From Notospermus geniculatus (taxonomy: Eukaryota > Nemertea > Pilidiophora > Heteronemertea > Lineidae): DNA of 64,000 nt. The DNA lies in assembly GCA_002633025.1 (NCBI GenBank), contig NMRB01000044.1, forward strand, positions 592,871 to 656,870, written 5' to 3'. Shown here piece by piece: positions 48,501-59,493 of this stretch. Within the stretch, counting starts at the first letter, position 1. Every line of letters begins with the position of its first letter. Both the position numbers and the translations under genes were made by a program. The notes below the pieces were generated by a model. The model was given only the letters and a program-made list of their open reading frames with translations, searched no databases and had not been told where the DNA came from.

Positions 48501-51500
48501 ATGTGTGACCGATCTCTTAGATATTTTGCAGACTTGTTGATGGTACCCTGAGGTTACTCTGTGAAAAATTCCATTGAATTCGGTTTATCTATCGCTGAGA
48601 AAATACTTCTCAAAAAGCGGTTCACTTTTTTTGGGACACCCGATATATCTTCCAAATAGCAGTGGCATCAGTGAAAGCAGTGTGACTCGGAGTAAGTCTC
48701 TGCCTCCTATCGTCACAGTACAGAACTCAGTGCGTGTGTGTCGGGTCTCTTTCTTGGACTCGGTGAAATATGGCAACCTCGTTTTTTGCAGGGCGGAGTG
48801 CAAATTCTGAAGCAGCTTCAAGCGGTCAAACCACGTTCCCCGAGACGGGAGCAAGCCAAGAATGTTACCCCGATTCTGCCAAGAATTGGTACCGTCAACC
48901 CCGGTAAACTTTCTGAACGAAAAATAATGTACAGTGGGGATCATAACTAGGACCTGAATGTTCCTTTCAATTCAATAGATTTAACCACTAGTGACACCTA
49001 TTGAGGTAGCGAGTTAGGTTCCTCATTGGCCTGTGTACAAAAACATATACATGAGTGGCACCAACTCTGGCGTCTTATCACCTTCATTTTCAATGAAGAA
49101 TATAAAATAGAATTTCAATGAAGCAACGCCAATGCAAAGCGCTGCCGCCTATACTCCAAAGGCGATTTAGATTTGTTCAGAGGGCAAATGTGTCAAATCA
49201 TCTCCACTCTAAAGAACCATTGGTTTGTTTTGCAGCTGCTCGTATCGACACCGGCATTACCCCGAGATCTCGGAGTCTGTCAGTCCCCACATCCGTACCC
49301 ACAGCAATGATTACAGAGTTCCTCGAAACAAGACGATTTGTGAGTGGTGTGGTTGGTTGTGGGCCTAAATATTTGGCCTAAAATATCATGATCATCCTTC
49401 ACTGGTTGCAGCCAACATGCATGCATGTAGATGTACAGTGTATGTACTCACCTTCCTAGGTCCCTGCATGCTGTATCGTTACCCGTATCACTATCGCTTG
49501 TAGATTTTGTGCGTTGACCTCTGTCATTAGCATCATCGGAAAAGAACGTTCCCGCCCCGCCCCGTCGACTAGAATCCGAATCGTTAGCAGGCTGGGCACA
49601 GGTACATGTACGTAGGTCTACTTGACTGTGGTCAACAAAAGCTGACAGAGGTAGGCTACTAGGCCATATAGATTTTAAGGAATCTGGAAAACAAGGATCC
49701 CCAAGGAACCCTACGGAATTAACTCCAAATAATGCAAATGATATGAGAAAACGACATTATTATGAATGTCTATTAAACTGTTCAAAAAATCCGCCAAGAA
49801 AACGTCCCTAAATACTTTTTTGCGATACATGTTCAAAATAGGCCGAGGCCCCCAATGGGATTTTCAAAATATTTTGAACATATATCGCAAAAAATTTATA
49901 GACGTTTTCTTGGCGGATTTTTTGTACAGTGCAATATACATTCATAATAATGTCGTTTTCTCATATCATTTGCGATATTTGGAGTTAATTCCTTAGGGTT
50001 CCTTGGGGATCCTTGTTTTCCAGATTCCTTAAAATCTATATGGCCAGGCAACTGAGGCATGTAGGCCTACCGAGGCCCTTGTAACCGGAGCACAGGATCG
50101 ACATCAGTTCATATGCCTCACTTTGAGAATAGCCTACTGTCTACTTCAGTCTTATGTTTTCTACACGTCCACTGGCTGCATGTTGAGTTTCCTGGAATGA
50201 ATGGTGAAAGACTTTGAACGTGCCGAGAGGACATTATGGCATCGTGTCATTGAAGCGTTCATTCTTAGCGTAACAAGACAGTGTGAATTCCGTGCAGTCG
50301 ATTGGGCTTCATCGCATGAACACACAAACTACAATCGGACAAGGCTACTGATTGGTCTGTGTGAAAGAATTGAAATATCGATGTTGCAAACTCGTTTGTT
50401 TGGATTCTTGATCATTCTGAAGTCGTGTACACAATAGGGCCGTTTAGACGACAGGCAAAAAACACATTCAGATTCAATCCGATTGGATCCGATCGACCCG
50501 CATTGGGTATCATTTGCGTTTAGACGAGATCTGAGTGTGGTCGTATGTGGTCCAATGTGGATTCGGGACCATTTTAAATCCACATTGGACCGCATGGGTA
50601 GCGTTTACACGCAAGAGTTTTGAACTACAATCAGATTCGATCGGATCGCATGGGGATTTTTGCCTGTCGTCTAAACGGCCCTATTAGCATGCTATGGGCC
50701 GATTTTTTAAACGATGGCTAAGATAACCATCGGGTTTCATTAACCCTCAGTTGAGAAACTGTTTGTTAATCGAAGTGAATTTTTCGATTTTATCAATCGT
50801 TGATAGCCAAACATTCTAAAAGTCAAAAGGTTTACTTTGGTTAATTCACGGTTTGTCAGAAAAGCCGATGGTTAAACCGAGGTTTACCTTAACTACATGT
50901 ATCGTTTAAAAAATCGGCCCAATAGCAACCAACTGTTAATATTAAACAAAACGCTTACATTCCTTTTACACTTTGCTTGTGTGTAGGCCAACTCCCGATC
51001 ATTTCCTTATCCTGCATGCATGCTGTCCCCCTCTTTGAGTGCATCAGCATTGTTTACCTTCAGCAGCAAGAGAACACGGACGACGACGTGGCATCACGGC
51101 CCAAATCTACAGAATCCCATCAGGTAATCGACCTGTTCTCTGTCAGTGACAGTTTATCAGACGACATGCTCTGCGCATGCTCAGACGACGAAACTCTGCT
51201 ATCTTCTGCCCGATCTGTCGTTAGCGACCAGCCAATCAAGCCCGATTACACCAAGAGGTTGCAGAATCACTCAATGGAAGATTCCGAGAGAAAAATCGGA
51301 TTTCCCGGTTATTCTGAGAGCAAAATGAAAGCAGCTTTCCCCTCCCTTTCCGACACCGGCCCTTATGTAAGTTGCATCATGGATGAGTTTGATATCTTAC
51401 GCACTGACCGGATCAAATTCGTTCAGGATGGTGGTGGAAACACGGGAACGAGATTGATTCGCACAAGAAGCGAACGAACCCAACTGGTTCGTGTGTATGA

Positions 51501-53037
51501 GTGTGCACTTGCACATTTCACTGCACGTGAATTTTGTATAGCGATAGGCCGGCAGTCCACCTACATGTACATTAACATCGCTATTATCACAAACAAATGA
51601 AGAAGTTCTCACTTTACATGAGGTAATCACATGTATGGTGCACACAATATTTTGCAAAGTTTTCACTGGTGTAACACGTGGTGTAACAAAACATTTGATT
51701 TATTTGGCAATGGTTCTGTAGTCACTCCTTTCCTCTATCATTCCTCACCTTAATCTTTCGTTTATAACCCATTTTTTCAATCCAAAAATTTAGCTGTTGG
51801 CATTACCATGAGAAGATAAGTATATTTTATTTGCATTTTCATTCATCTTAATAAGGACAAGTACTATTATGATTATGCAATACTACACGAGCCCAAAGCC
51901 ACGTCGATTTCTGCCCCAGTTTTGGTGTCCACATCGGGATACAATAGCCAACCACCGAGACATTCGGTCACATCCCAAGTGGCAATCCGCCCCGCGAGTG
52001 ACGTCACATATTTGATTGATGGCCGGATGGGAGCTGAATGAAAGGAGCCGGCGCACAGGGCCATTGGTCTCGGTGGGGAATGCTTTTACCCCCCCCCCCC
52101 CCGGTTGCAACTCGTCCTCTCTTTGCTCCACAACGATTAGCTGTGGTTTCCCCCAATACTATAACGAGAGAGGCGGGTTGCCGCTTGGGGTACGGTCATA
52201 TTGTGTTTCCAATGGTCTTTTTGTTGAGTACGTTTATACATGTAAGTACATGTACATGTACATGTACATGCATGTCAGCTAACTTCTATGCAATACTCAT
52301 GACCATCCATACAAATCTGCGTTTGGGATTCTCTAGAGTTGATCGTTCAGGTTGCACCAGCACGCCAGTTTTAATTGTATTTTAAATTGTTTAGCTAATC
52401 AACCAGACACGGGGAATGGTCCACAAGTTGCCGAAGATAAGGAAAACGCCACCCTGTGACCCATCGACTCCACGACCGGAAGAAGAGGGCAACGTGTTTG
52501 TAGAAGCTGCGAGTCTGAGGGAAGGCGACGTCGTTGTAAGTTGACGCTGAGATGAAATTTGTTCCTGACACAACGAACGACCTGGAGAATGCGGCTATCT
52601 ACAAACTCGTATACTGAAGCTCAACTCGTAATGAGAAAAAGCAAACCGGAAGATTTGCAACTCGGACGGGTTGCGAACGTTTGTGGGAAAATCTGGCTAA
52701 GATATGGAGTTTCCTTTGCTTTCAGGGCCTGGAAAACCTACCTCTGTTCGCCGAGGAAGGGGAGGAAGACCAGAGCAAAGGTACCACCGATCAGATGGTC
52801 TTCAGTGCTGTAAGCCAAGGCGCCGAGGTGGTTCTCCTCTCGAAACGATTCTTCATCCAGCACGCCACACCGGAAGTCAAACAGTTTATCAAATCGGAAG
52901 TCCGGCCTTTTCCGGATAACGATTCCATGCAGGATAAATTACAAGTTCATGTTGACTGGGACAATTATAAAACAAATGTCGTGGATAACTTTCTGAAGCA
53001 GCGGAGGTTGCTTCTGGATTTAGGGGCGGTGAAGTGA
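39546..53037 (+). CDS. CNBD2: Cyclic nucleotide-binding domain-containing protein 2-like (14 exons)
   Basis: Coding exons: 39546-40001, 41118-41188, 42674-42824, 43579-43653, 43985-44073, 44163-44236, 45068-45156, 45598-45749, 46014-46152, 46355-46466, 46864-46967, 51064-51366, 52395-52535 and 52726-53037. All borders are GT-AG and the phases agree, giving 755 residues. The cNMP-binding domain lies at about residues 240-375. Its phosphate-binding cassette reads GENFGELAIIYRTQRTESV, with Glu336 and Arg345 nine residues apart as in PKA regulatory subunits, so ligand binding looks possible. In mammals CNBD2 is linked to sperm cAMP signalling and flagellar bending. The N-terminal 150 residues are basic and low-complexity. 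The first exon and the exact end of exon 12 (GTAAGT at 51367 chosen over GTAATC at 51124; both keep frame) are the least certain. Exons 7-11 recur at 47104-49339 and are excluded. Confidence 0.87.
41364..41740. mobile_element. Three-level nested palindromic MITEs
   Basis: The outer MITE (CAGGGTCCATATTCAT to ATGAATATGGGCCCTG) belongs to the same family as 42359-42591. Inside it, 41429-41661 is bounded by CCAAAAATAGATAAG and its inverse. Within that, 41443-41634 is a foldback whose ~70-base arms start GGCTCCATTTCCATAGAG and include CACGCGCCACGCTTCACG. It lies in CNBD2 intron 2. Confidence 0.85.
42359..42591. mobile_element. Two adjacent copies of a ~115-bp palindromic MITE
   Basis: Each copy is an almost complete palindrome: CATATTCATAAAACTA, ACTTAAGTC, AAGTGTGATACTTATC, then the mirror image. 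The two abut through a shared CCCAGGGTCC. Situated in CNBD2 intron 2. Confidence 0.9.
42871..43000 (-). repeat. tRNA-derived SINE
   Basis: On the minus strand: box A TGGCCTAGTGGTTAAGGCG, box B GGTTCGAATCTGG, then a non-tRNA body ending CTTAGAAACCCGATTC. The box spacing is longer than in a type I tRNA, which suggests derivation from a Leu/Ser-type tRNA. The GGGGATTTGGCC head does not pair with the 3' end. In CNBD2 intron 3. Confidence 0.75.
43484..43506. repeat. ACATGT microsatellite
   Basis: Alternating ACATGTACATGTACATGT. Similar runs occur near 15,602, 25,205-25,238 and 52,237-52,274. Confidence 0.85.
47057..49428 (+). repeat. Second copy of CNBD2 exons 7-11 with introns
   Basis: After the single N at 47056 the sequence repeats 45,018-47,055. 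Exon copies are 47104-47192, 47634-47785, 48039-48177, 48792-48903 and 49236-49339, identical in length to the originals and differing by a handful of residues (for example R to G, N to D, V to I, D to N). All splice sites are intact. The repeat cannot be used in series: exon 11 ends in phase 0 whereas exon 7 expects phase 1. Unlike the first copy it carries a 419-bp mariner-like element, and it lacks a short segment near 46,510-46,580. Most likely the other allele of the same gene. Confidence 0.9.
48225..48643. mobile_element. Tc1/mariner-like foldback MITE, 419 bp, flanked by TA
   Basis: TIRs begin TCGGGTGTCCCAAAAAAAGT and extend about 175 bases each with few mismatches. Flanked on both sides by TA, the Tc1/mariner target. 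Present only in the second copy of the CNBD2 exon block; the first copy has an empty site near 46,195-46,207. Confidence 0.88.
49662..50045. mobile_element. 384-bp foldback element
   Basis: GGCCATATAGATTTTAAGGA is inverted at the far end. Arms of roughly 170 bases include GGATCCCCAAGGAACCCTA and the inner CCGCCAAGAAAACGTC. No open frame. In CNBD2 intron 11. Confidence 0.88.
50437..50681. mobile_element. 245-bp TA-flanked MITE
   Basis: TIRs GGGCCGTTTAGACGACAGGC on the left and the inverse on the right, flanked by TA on both sides. The inner part also carries repeated CCAATGTGGAT/ATCCACATTGG inversions. Confidence 0.85.
50695..50921. mobile_element. 227-bp MITE immediately after the previous one
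   Basis: TGGGCCGATTTTTTAAACGA and its inverse form the ends; the interior has several short inversions (GGTTTA, TTAACC). Only 13 bases separate it from the element at 50437-50681. Confidence 0.8.
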
Positions 53038-53972
53038 AACGATTTTTTATTCTAGTGATGTATTTCCAACGGGTTCACCACGGCAACGGCATGACCGAAG
53101 AATGAAGTTGTGTATTACGTGGCACATACGTGTAGCTTGGCCAATTAATGTATTAAAATAAATATTTTCTTCAGTTAATTGAAATTGGTAGCTATCGTTT
53201 GCTTTCGCTTTCTTCTGATCAGAACCCTTTGAACCAGACATGCCAGAGGCACCGGGAACCAGAGGCAGCCAGTTATCCAATCAGAGTCGTTCTTTCATAC
53301 ATTGGTCAACTGCTCCACGACTTGGGTTGTGGCTTTCGTCCGACAACCCTAGTGGTGGATCTAAGAACTAATGTAGTTCTCTCTCGGAATGCCAGTGAAA
53401 TTTTTTTTCTCGTCCTTTCACATGGCAAAATTGGCAATAAGAGTAAAAAATATATACATACATGTATTTTGTTTATGATGGTTGATGATTTTTATATGAT
53501 GGCAAGCATTCAAGCAGTAAAACACTACTCCTATAGGAAAGAAATATCAAGAAGAACCAAACACTCTGAGGTCACAAGATGAAATGCACGCGATAGGACA
53601 GTCGTTATCCTTCAGAGAGAACGGGTTTGTAATCAGATCGGGTCCATGTACATGTCTGATCTGTTCTCCAGTAAATACGGTTCGAGGTCAGTTCCTGAGT
53701 AACTGAAGGGACGAGTTTTTAAGTCAATTTGTCGCGAGAGACAGTGACAGTATAGTGGCACAGGTGTAATATAGGTGAGCGTTTCTGTAGCTCAGTGTTC
53801 CCCAACAATAGACGCGGCCTAGAATGGTTATTGTTGGGTTAGTTGCCGCTTAATCCGTCAGGAGGGAAACAATAAGAAAAACACAGAAATACGGGGAACA
53901 CTGATCGACGTTACACCGGCACACCACTTGTGACGGCAACAGATACTCGTATAAGGCCACATCTTCGTTCAC
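53038..53972. other. Interval between CNBD2 and the 279-aa gene
   Basis: 3' flanks of two convergent genes. An element with ends CAGTGTTCCCC and GGGGAACACTG lies at about 53,794-53,904; no clear target duplication. Confidence 0.5.
53157..53162 (+). terminator. Polyadenylation signal of the CNBD2-like gene
   Basis: A canonical AATAAA lies 120 bases after the CNBD2 stop codon in an AT-rich stretch, on the coding strand and at a normal 3' UTR distance. Confidence 0.6.
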
Positions 53973-54815
53973 CGTTCACTTCATCGGTGCTACGCTTTTG
54001 AATTTGAACTCTTTTGACCATGTGGTCTTCCAAGAGCCATAGCTATCCACAGGGTTAATGGGTTTTTCTTTCAGTCTTGGTGACGTCACTAGGTGGCCTT
54101 CCTTGTCTCTGATCGTATCAAGTATGTCCATTGCACTCTGAAACCTATAAGTAATTAACAGCTGTTTCTTCTTAGGGCCTCTGTCTTTGGTTTTATGTTT
54201 TGGTTGGGTGATGGGAACCACCTGTTTATTGTTAGTCACTGAAACCAGTGCTTTGAGATTTTCTGGCCCAGTTTTCTCTGCTTCAGAATCATCAGAATCC
54301 GCATCAACGATCCTTTTCGTTGTTGTTGTCGGTGTCCTCGTCCTGGGTAAAAACACCGCCCGTTCCGGATAGCTCTCCTTTAACTGAGTCAGCAATAAAT
54401 CCTCATATCCTTTCATCATGGCGTATTGGGCTTCGACTGAAAGCGTGGCGCAGAATCGAGGTTGCACGGGTAATTCTATTTCGGGTTCTTTCGGCTCCTC
54501 CGGAGGGAGAGCAATATTAGGTTTACCCAAGATACGTTTCCAAGTCAAGGCAGTGACAACCTTTCTGCCCAAAGCAGCGAATTTCTTCGCACCACCACGT
54601 GGGTCTTTTCCCTGTGATATCTTTCGTTGGGGCAGAAGAGTGGCCTGCGATGAACGTTTGATAATCTGGGCTTTTGGCTGATGTGCCTCAGCATGGAGCG
54701 CCTTGGCCTCTGCTATGTGTCCTTCGACTTCTTCCAAGACTGCATTCCTCGGACTTGCCGGGACGACAGGATGTCTTGCCCCCAATGTCGGGAGCTTCAA
54801 ATTTTTCTCCGACAT
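53973..54815 (-). CDS. Uncharacterised basic 279-residue protein, single coding exon
   Basis: The ATG at 54815 (MSEKNLKLPTLGARHP) sits 19 bases inside an exon that starts at 54834 after a good acceptor (CATTATTTCAG), so a noncoding 5' exon is expected. The product is soluble, rich in Lys, Pro, Thr and Glu, with no signal peptide or membrane segment. It has a short helical stretch near residues 25-45 (rich in Glu, Ala and His), a Thr-rich linker followed by an acidic run (VDADSDDSEAEK), a Lys-rich patch and a C-terminal segment with SYGSWKTTWSKEFKF. It is the longest unassigned open frame here and its composition is protein-like throughout. I do not recognise the family. It is tail-to-tail with the CNBD2-like gene, whose stop lies 0.9 kb away. 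Confidence 0.7.
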
Positions 54816-54834
54816 CCTAGATCTTGGGTCATTT

Positions 54835-56700
54835 CTGAAATAATGAGAAAACTGACATCAATATTGATCGTCGATTAATTAAAAACTGCAGATTGAATAC
54901 ATGTACTTCTTTTTGGTAGATGGCCAGCAGTTCTTATGTTTCTCTTACCCTCAGACCTGCATGCCATGAGACCGTATGGTACCTCTATCCAGCAGCACCA
55001 GCAGTGAGTATTGGCCTATACATTGTATTGGTGTTGACATAGACACAGTTGAGGAAAAACACCGAGACTGAAAAAATCGGTTTGCTCATCGATGCAAGAC
55101 GAATTTGTTTAAACGTTTCCTTTGAAAACTCAACGTGTTTAATGAAATCTGAGTTATGATTGAAATAACTGTCCTAGGAGTGATTTTATGTACTTGGCCC
55201 AGATCGTACAAGAGGGTGTAAATACTTGTCATCAAATACAAACTAGACGCCTGATTAAGATAAACGTCGTGATATCTTTATGGTCAAATATTAACTTTCG
55301 TTGTAATGCGTCGATGACAGATGTAGGCTAGGCTGTCTTAAAGCTATCATCTACCTGTTTGCAGTCACCCATTTTTTTGGACCGTGAACCCTACCCACAA
55401 CGTTCCATTCTTTCTGTTGTTGGCGTAGGCATGAACTTACAGCTATTTAAAAGCATGGGTAACCACATTTTTCACTGATTTTTGGAATTCGTTAGGTATT
55501 TTCAGAAGAATAATTTGAGTCACAATGGTAGATCAGACTCAACGACAGAGTGACGATTACTTTTAGTCGAACTGACCATGACAGGCAGATTACAATGACC
55601 CGTCAGATCAAGGACCATATCTCCCACCATGTATCTCCAAACTCGAGACCTTCGAGGACACATGACTAATAATCCTTCGGAATGCCAAACATGATTTATC
55701 ACGAAAATATTTTTCGGACGACAACTACTAAAGTGCAAACTATTCATGGCAATCCATATTCAGTCATAAAACCAGGTTGGTTCACTCTCTGTATATCATC
55801 AATCAGGGGTCAGCTTTATGCCCGCGAGCTGGCTCACGAGGTCAGCCAGAGATTCATAATGTAGGCCTACAGTAGCCAGAGGTCAATAGTACCCGCCCAG
55901 TCAATGGGTCATATGGATAAAGACCAGTAAATTCTTTTACTTGGATTTCGCAATACAAATGCACTAGGCAATAAAATCTGAAGTAAAAGCATTAGCTACC
56001 TTTTATTCATATCATCCAATGGGTCATATGAATAAAGAGAACCAAATGCTTTTACTTCAGATTTGTACAGCATTGCCTGGTGCATTTGTGCAATATTCAA
56101 GTAAAAGCATATACTACTCATTTACATAATGACCAAAAATATATCTATTTTTGATATTGAGACGAACGCAATTTGACTCAAACCTGTGTATCGTAACGAT
56201 ATTGATTCTGAACTGCATATCCCAAAATGACCATCACTTTCATCCATAAAATATCACAATCACATTGTAATAATCCTGGAATTGACATACGACCTAATCT
56301 AACTCAATCGGTACACGATACCTCATGTTATATCCCGATCAATGGTGAACCGTCACCAGGAAACCATCGGAAACACTGGTGATACAAACCTCAGGACAAA
56401 TATTGTTGACAAAAGCTGCCGACAACGTTCGTCCATTCCCATGTTAAAGGTCAGTTAGTACCCTAACTTGTTTTTCTGAACCACAGAGGAGGTCAGAATC
56501 CCCCGGGATATAATTCCGATTAGAATAGCATTTAGAGTTGATTTTGAGAAAATTGTTATGGGGTGAAAGTTGCTTCGGGCTCTTGGATGGCCAATATTAT
56601 TTTGTAAGCGTAAAGGACATTGGATCAATCGCACAGCTTTTCGATTTCTTTCTTCCAGTTCACAAAATGGTGCTTCTAGCTCCAGTGAACGATGCAATAC
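54835..56700. other. No supported gene; one inverted-repeat element
   Basis: Sequence at about 55,900-56,110 holds two partly inverted units with GGGTCATATGAATAAAG-like starts and ATGCTTTTACTTCAGATTT segments, similar to 26,925-27,035. The remainder shows nothing I can identify. Confidence 0.45.
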
Positions 56701-56766
56701 ACTTCCACATCAGTGCACAGGTCACGACAGGTCCGCACTGCGTGACCTGTGCATTGATGTGGAAGT
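56701..56766. other. 66-base near-perfect hairpin, pre-miRNA-like
   Basis: Arms of 26 bases (ACTTCCACATCAGTGCACAG and GTCACG) pair fully with the 3' arm if one G:U is allowed on the plus strand, with a 14-base loop. Size and shape fit an animal microRNA precursor, but perfect pairing is also typical of the small foldback MITEs in this window. Confidence 0.5.
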
Positions 56767-58530
56767 CACAGCAATATCAATGCCGACAAGCCAGAGAATG
56801 TTCGACAACAAGGAATATGGCTTTAATTAAACTAGGAAGTTTTGAATACCTGTCAAGCTGAATCATTGTCTATTGAAATATCTATTTATTTCGTCTCGCC
56901 AGAGGGTGAACGCTTCCACGACCTTGTCGCTTTCCAGGATCCACCCTCACATACAAATACCATCGATTTGCTATCTGAATAGATCATATGAACGATGATG
57001 TTTGTTCAGATGTGATTGCTGTTTGAAAACAGGAACATCATTATCTCACTTGTTCACTGCTTTATTGCGTCGAAGCCAACACAGAGGCCTACTGTATGGA
57101 GACTCCCCGTCAGTCATCATGGTGATGAATCACAGACTTTCGAACAATAATTCTGACAGTAGGTCGTACATACATGTAGTTTGAGATTTACCCAATCCGT
57201 AAAATAGAGAGGTACTTTTGGTGATATCAGACATTTAGATCCCTAAAAATCGCCTAAAAATTGACTACCTTTTTCGCCAGAAAAATAATTTTGTAATCGA
57301 CTCCATGTAATATATGCCCGTAAGCAGGTGTCGATGTAAAGTAGAAGAATTCCCCTTGGAAAGTATACAATTACCAATAAAGATGGATGGCTTTACTGAA
57401 ACCATTGAGTCTTGATCAAAATTTAAATATGGTATCCTTCGTTCCTTCCTTTGGGGCCATAAGGTCAGTACCGCCGTTCGCATCACTCCCGAAAGTCACT
57501 CACCCGGCGTCAGCAGAATACAAGTTAATTTACGAATACATGTATATCAGGTGTGTTTGGAAGCTTACCTTTTGCGGACACCATGCTCCTTTTTCGTTTC
57601 AATAATCGGAAACATGAATTCGGATTATAGAATGAAAACCCTAGCAGGAAATGTTAGAGATATCCATACACCTCTGCTACAACCCTTCACACACACATAG
57701 CTGGACTGACTGAGCACAACAAGGACATAATCTCTCTATGAAAACGTTGCCCATTATTATACAGATAAAATCATTAAAAACGATCTCTATTATTGATGTA
57801 AATTTACCTTGTGACAATAAGTTCCCCTTGTTATCAACCAGTAGTCCGCACCATATCGTAAATAACTCATGAAATGATATACCAGAATGACAATGTTTCC
57901 GGATTCCGAACTCGTCGAGGTGGTTGCTAGGAACCGGGTCCGTCGGTCGGCGAAGCACGCATTACGTCTGTTCGCTCCCGTACGTCGGGCGTTGTACGAT
58001 GAAAGTCACGCTAAGCCAATGAAAACTCCGTTAAGCCTTGGGATATGTTGAGGTTTTGTTACTGTGCCCGCGAGGCACACCCATAATGAAGAAAATATTG
58101 ATAAAAGCCAATACAGACGGAGCATACCCATTGCCTGGTGACTTTGAAGGGAACAACGTTTGCCAAGTGCAACGTTAATTGAAAAAGATAGAATCGCCTC
58201 GACAGGTGATTACATGTAAGTCAGTGTCACTTACTTACACAGCTTACTGTGGGATTTTTATCATACGTGTACTGGCCTCAGGGAATAAAACATGAGGTTA
58301 TATCAACAAAATATTTGTTATTTTTACGAGAAATGGGTGATTGCGGCCAATAATGAATTAATACGATTTTCAATGCACTAACACTTCATAAATGATTGAG
58401 CCCCCTTAGCCGCAGGAAATAAAATATGGCTCTAAACACATGCCTTAAAAAATAAAGAAGATGAAAACAGTAGCCGAAAGAAGGTTCTGCGACGCAAAAA
58501 AATCTAGACGTCGATCTTTTCTAATACCTG
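56767..58530. other. No supported gene or repeat
   Basis: Several short open frames, none extended by plausible splice sites or bearing a recognisable motif. Confidence 0.4.
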
Positions 58531-58652
58531 ACTAAATTATGCTGTGAGAGCAAGTCTTGTTGCCATCAAATCCAGCAATAGAGAAGTTTAAAATGTATGG
58601 CTACAACACTTCACGTCCAACTTCCCGTGACAGCGGCGAAAGTGTCTGAAAC
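58531..58652. repeat. 122-base flank repeated exactly at 59372-59493
   Basis: By eye the two stretches (ACTAAATTATGCTGTGAGAG to GTGTCTGAAAC) are identical. They bracket the GACCTAA-rich element and the single N at 59371, so they are most likely the same locus with and without an insertion. Confidence 0.9.
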
Positions 58653-59370
58653 GGGTGTATAAAAAACGAAGACCCTAAGACCTAAGACCCCAAAGACCTA
58701 AGACCCCCATCCTGGAAAAGTAAAAAACAAAGATCTAAGACCTAAGACCTAAAAAAGGAAGACCCCACCAGGTAAAAAAGGAAGACCCCGGCAAAAAATC
58801 ATAGAAGATGTCGAAATTTTCCCTTCAAATTTTACGGGCATCTTACACTTATCAAGGCGCCACTTTCCTGAGAAATTCATCAAAATCCAATCAAGCGTCA
58901 CCCTCCTACAGGGTGTAACGAAAATATGCACGTGGAAAATGTACAGCATTTCCATCAATCTACAAGAATTAGTCATATTCCCTGAGCAAGTGCAACCAGG
59001 ACACTCATAAGATCTCTAGAACATTACTTCGTAGCCTCACCCTACGTTTTTTTGGCAATTCATTCTGTATGTTCCTCAACTGGCCATATAAAGTTTCAGA
59101 CAGAGGTAAAAAAGGAAGACCCCACCAGGTAAAAAAGGAAGACCCCGGCAAAGAATCATAGAAGATGTCGAAATTTTCCCTTCAAATTTTACAGGCACCT
59201 TACACTAATCAAGGCGCCACTTTCCTGAGAAATTCATCAAAATCCAATCCGGCGTCACTCTCCTACAGGGTGTAACGGAAATATGCATGGGAGAATGTAC
59301 ATCATTTCCAATCAATCTACAAGAATTAGTCATATTCCCTTAGCAAGTGCAACCAGGACACTCTTAGGAT
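58653..59370. mobile_element. GACCTAAGACC-rich element with two ~350-base units
   Basis: Starts with short irregular repeats of AAGACCTAAGACC, then GGAAGACCCCACCAGGTAAA. A ~260-base body (58,756-59,015) recurs at 59,106-59,370, where the N cuts it. No coding frame or TIR found. Confidence 0.75.
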
Positions 59371-59493
59371 NACTAAATTATGCTGTGAGAGCAAGTCTTG
59401 TTGCCATCAAATCCAGCAATAGAGAAGTTTAAAATGTATGGCTACAACACTTCACGTCCAACTTCCCGTGACAGCGGCGAAAGTGTCTGAAAC

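Noticed and set aside
51124-51366. Retained intron after a GTAATC donor at 51124 in CNBD2
   Set aside because: The sequence stays open for 81 codons with protein-like composition and ends at a stronger GTAAGT donor, so it is more likely exon.
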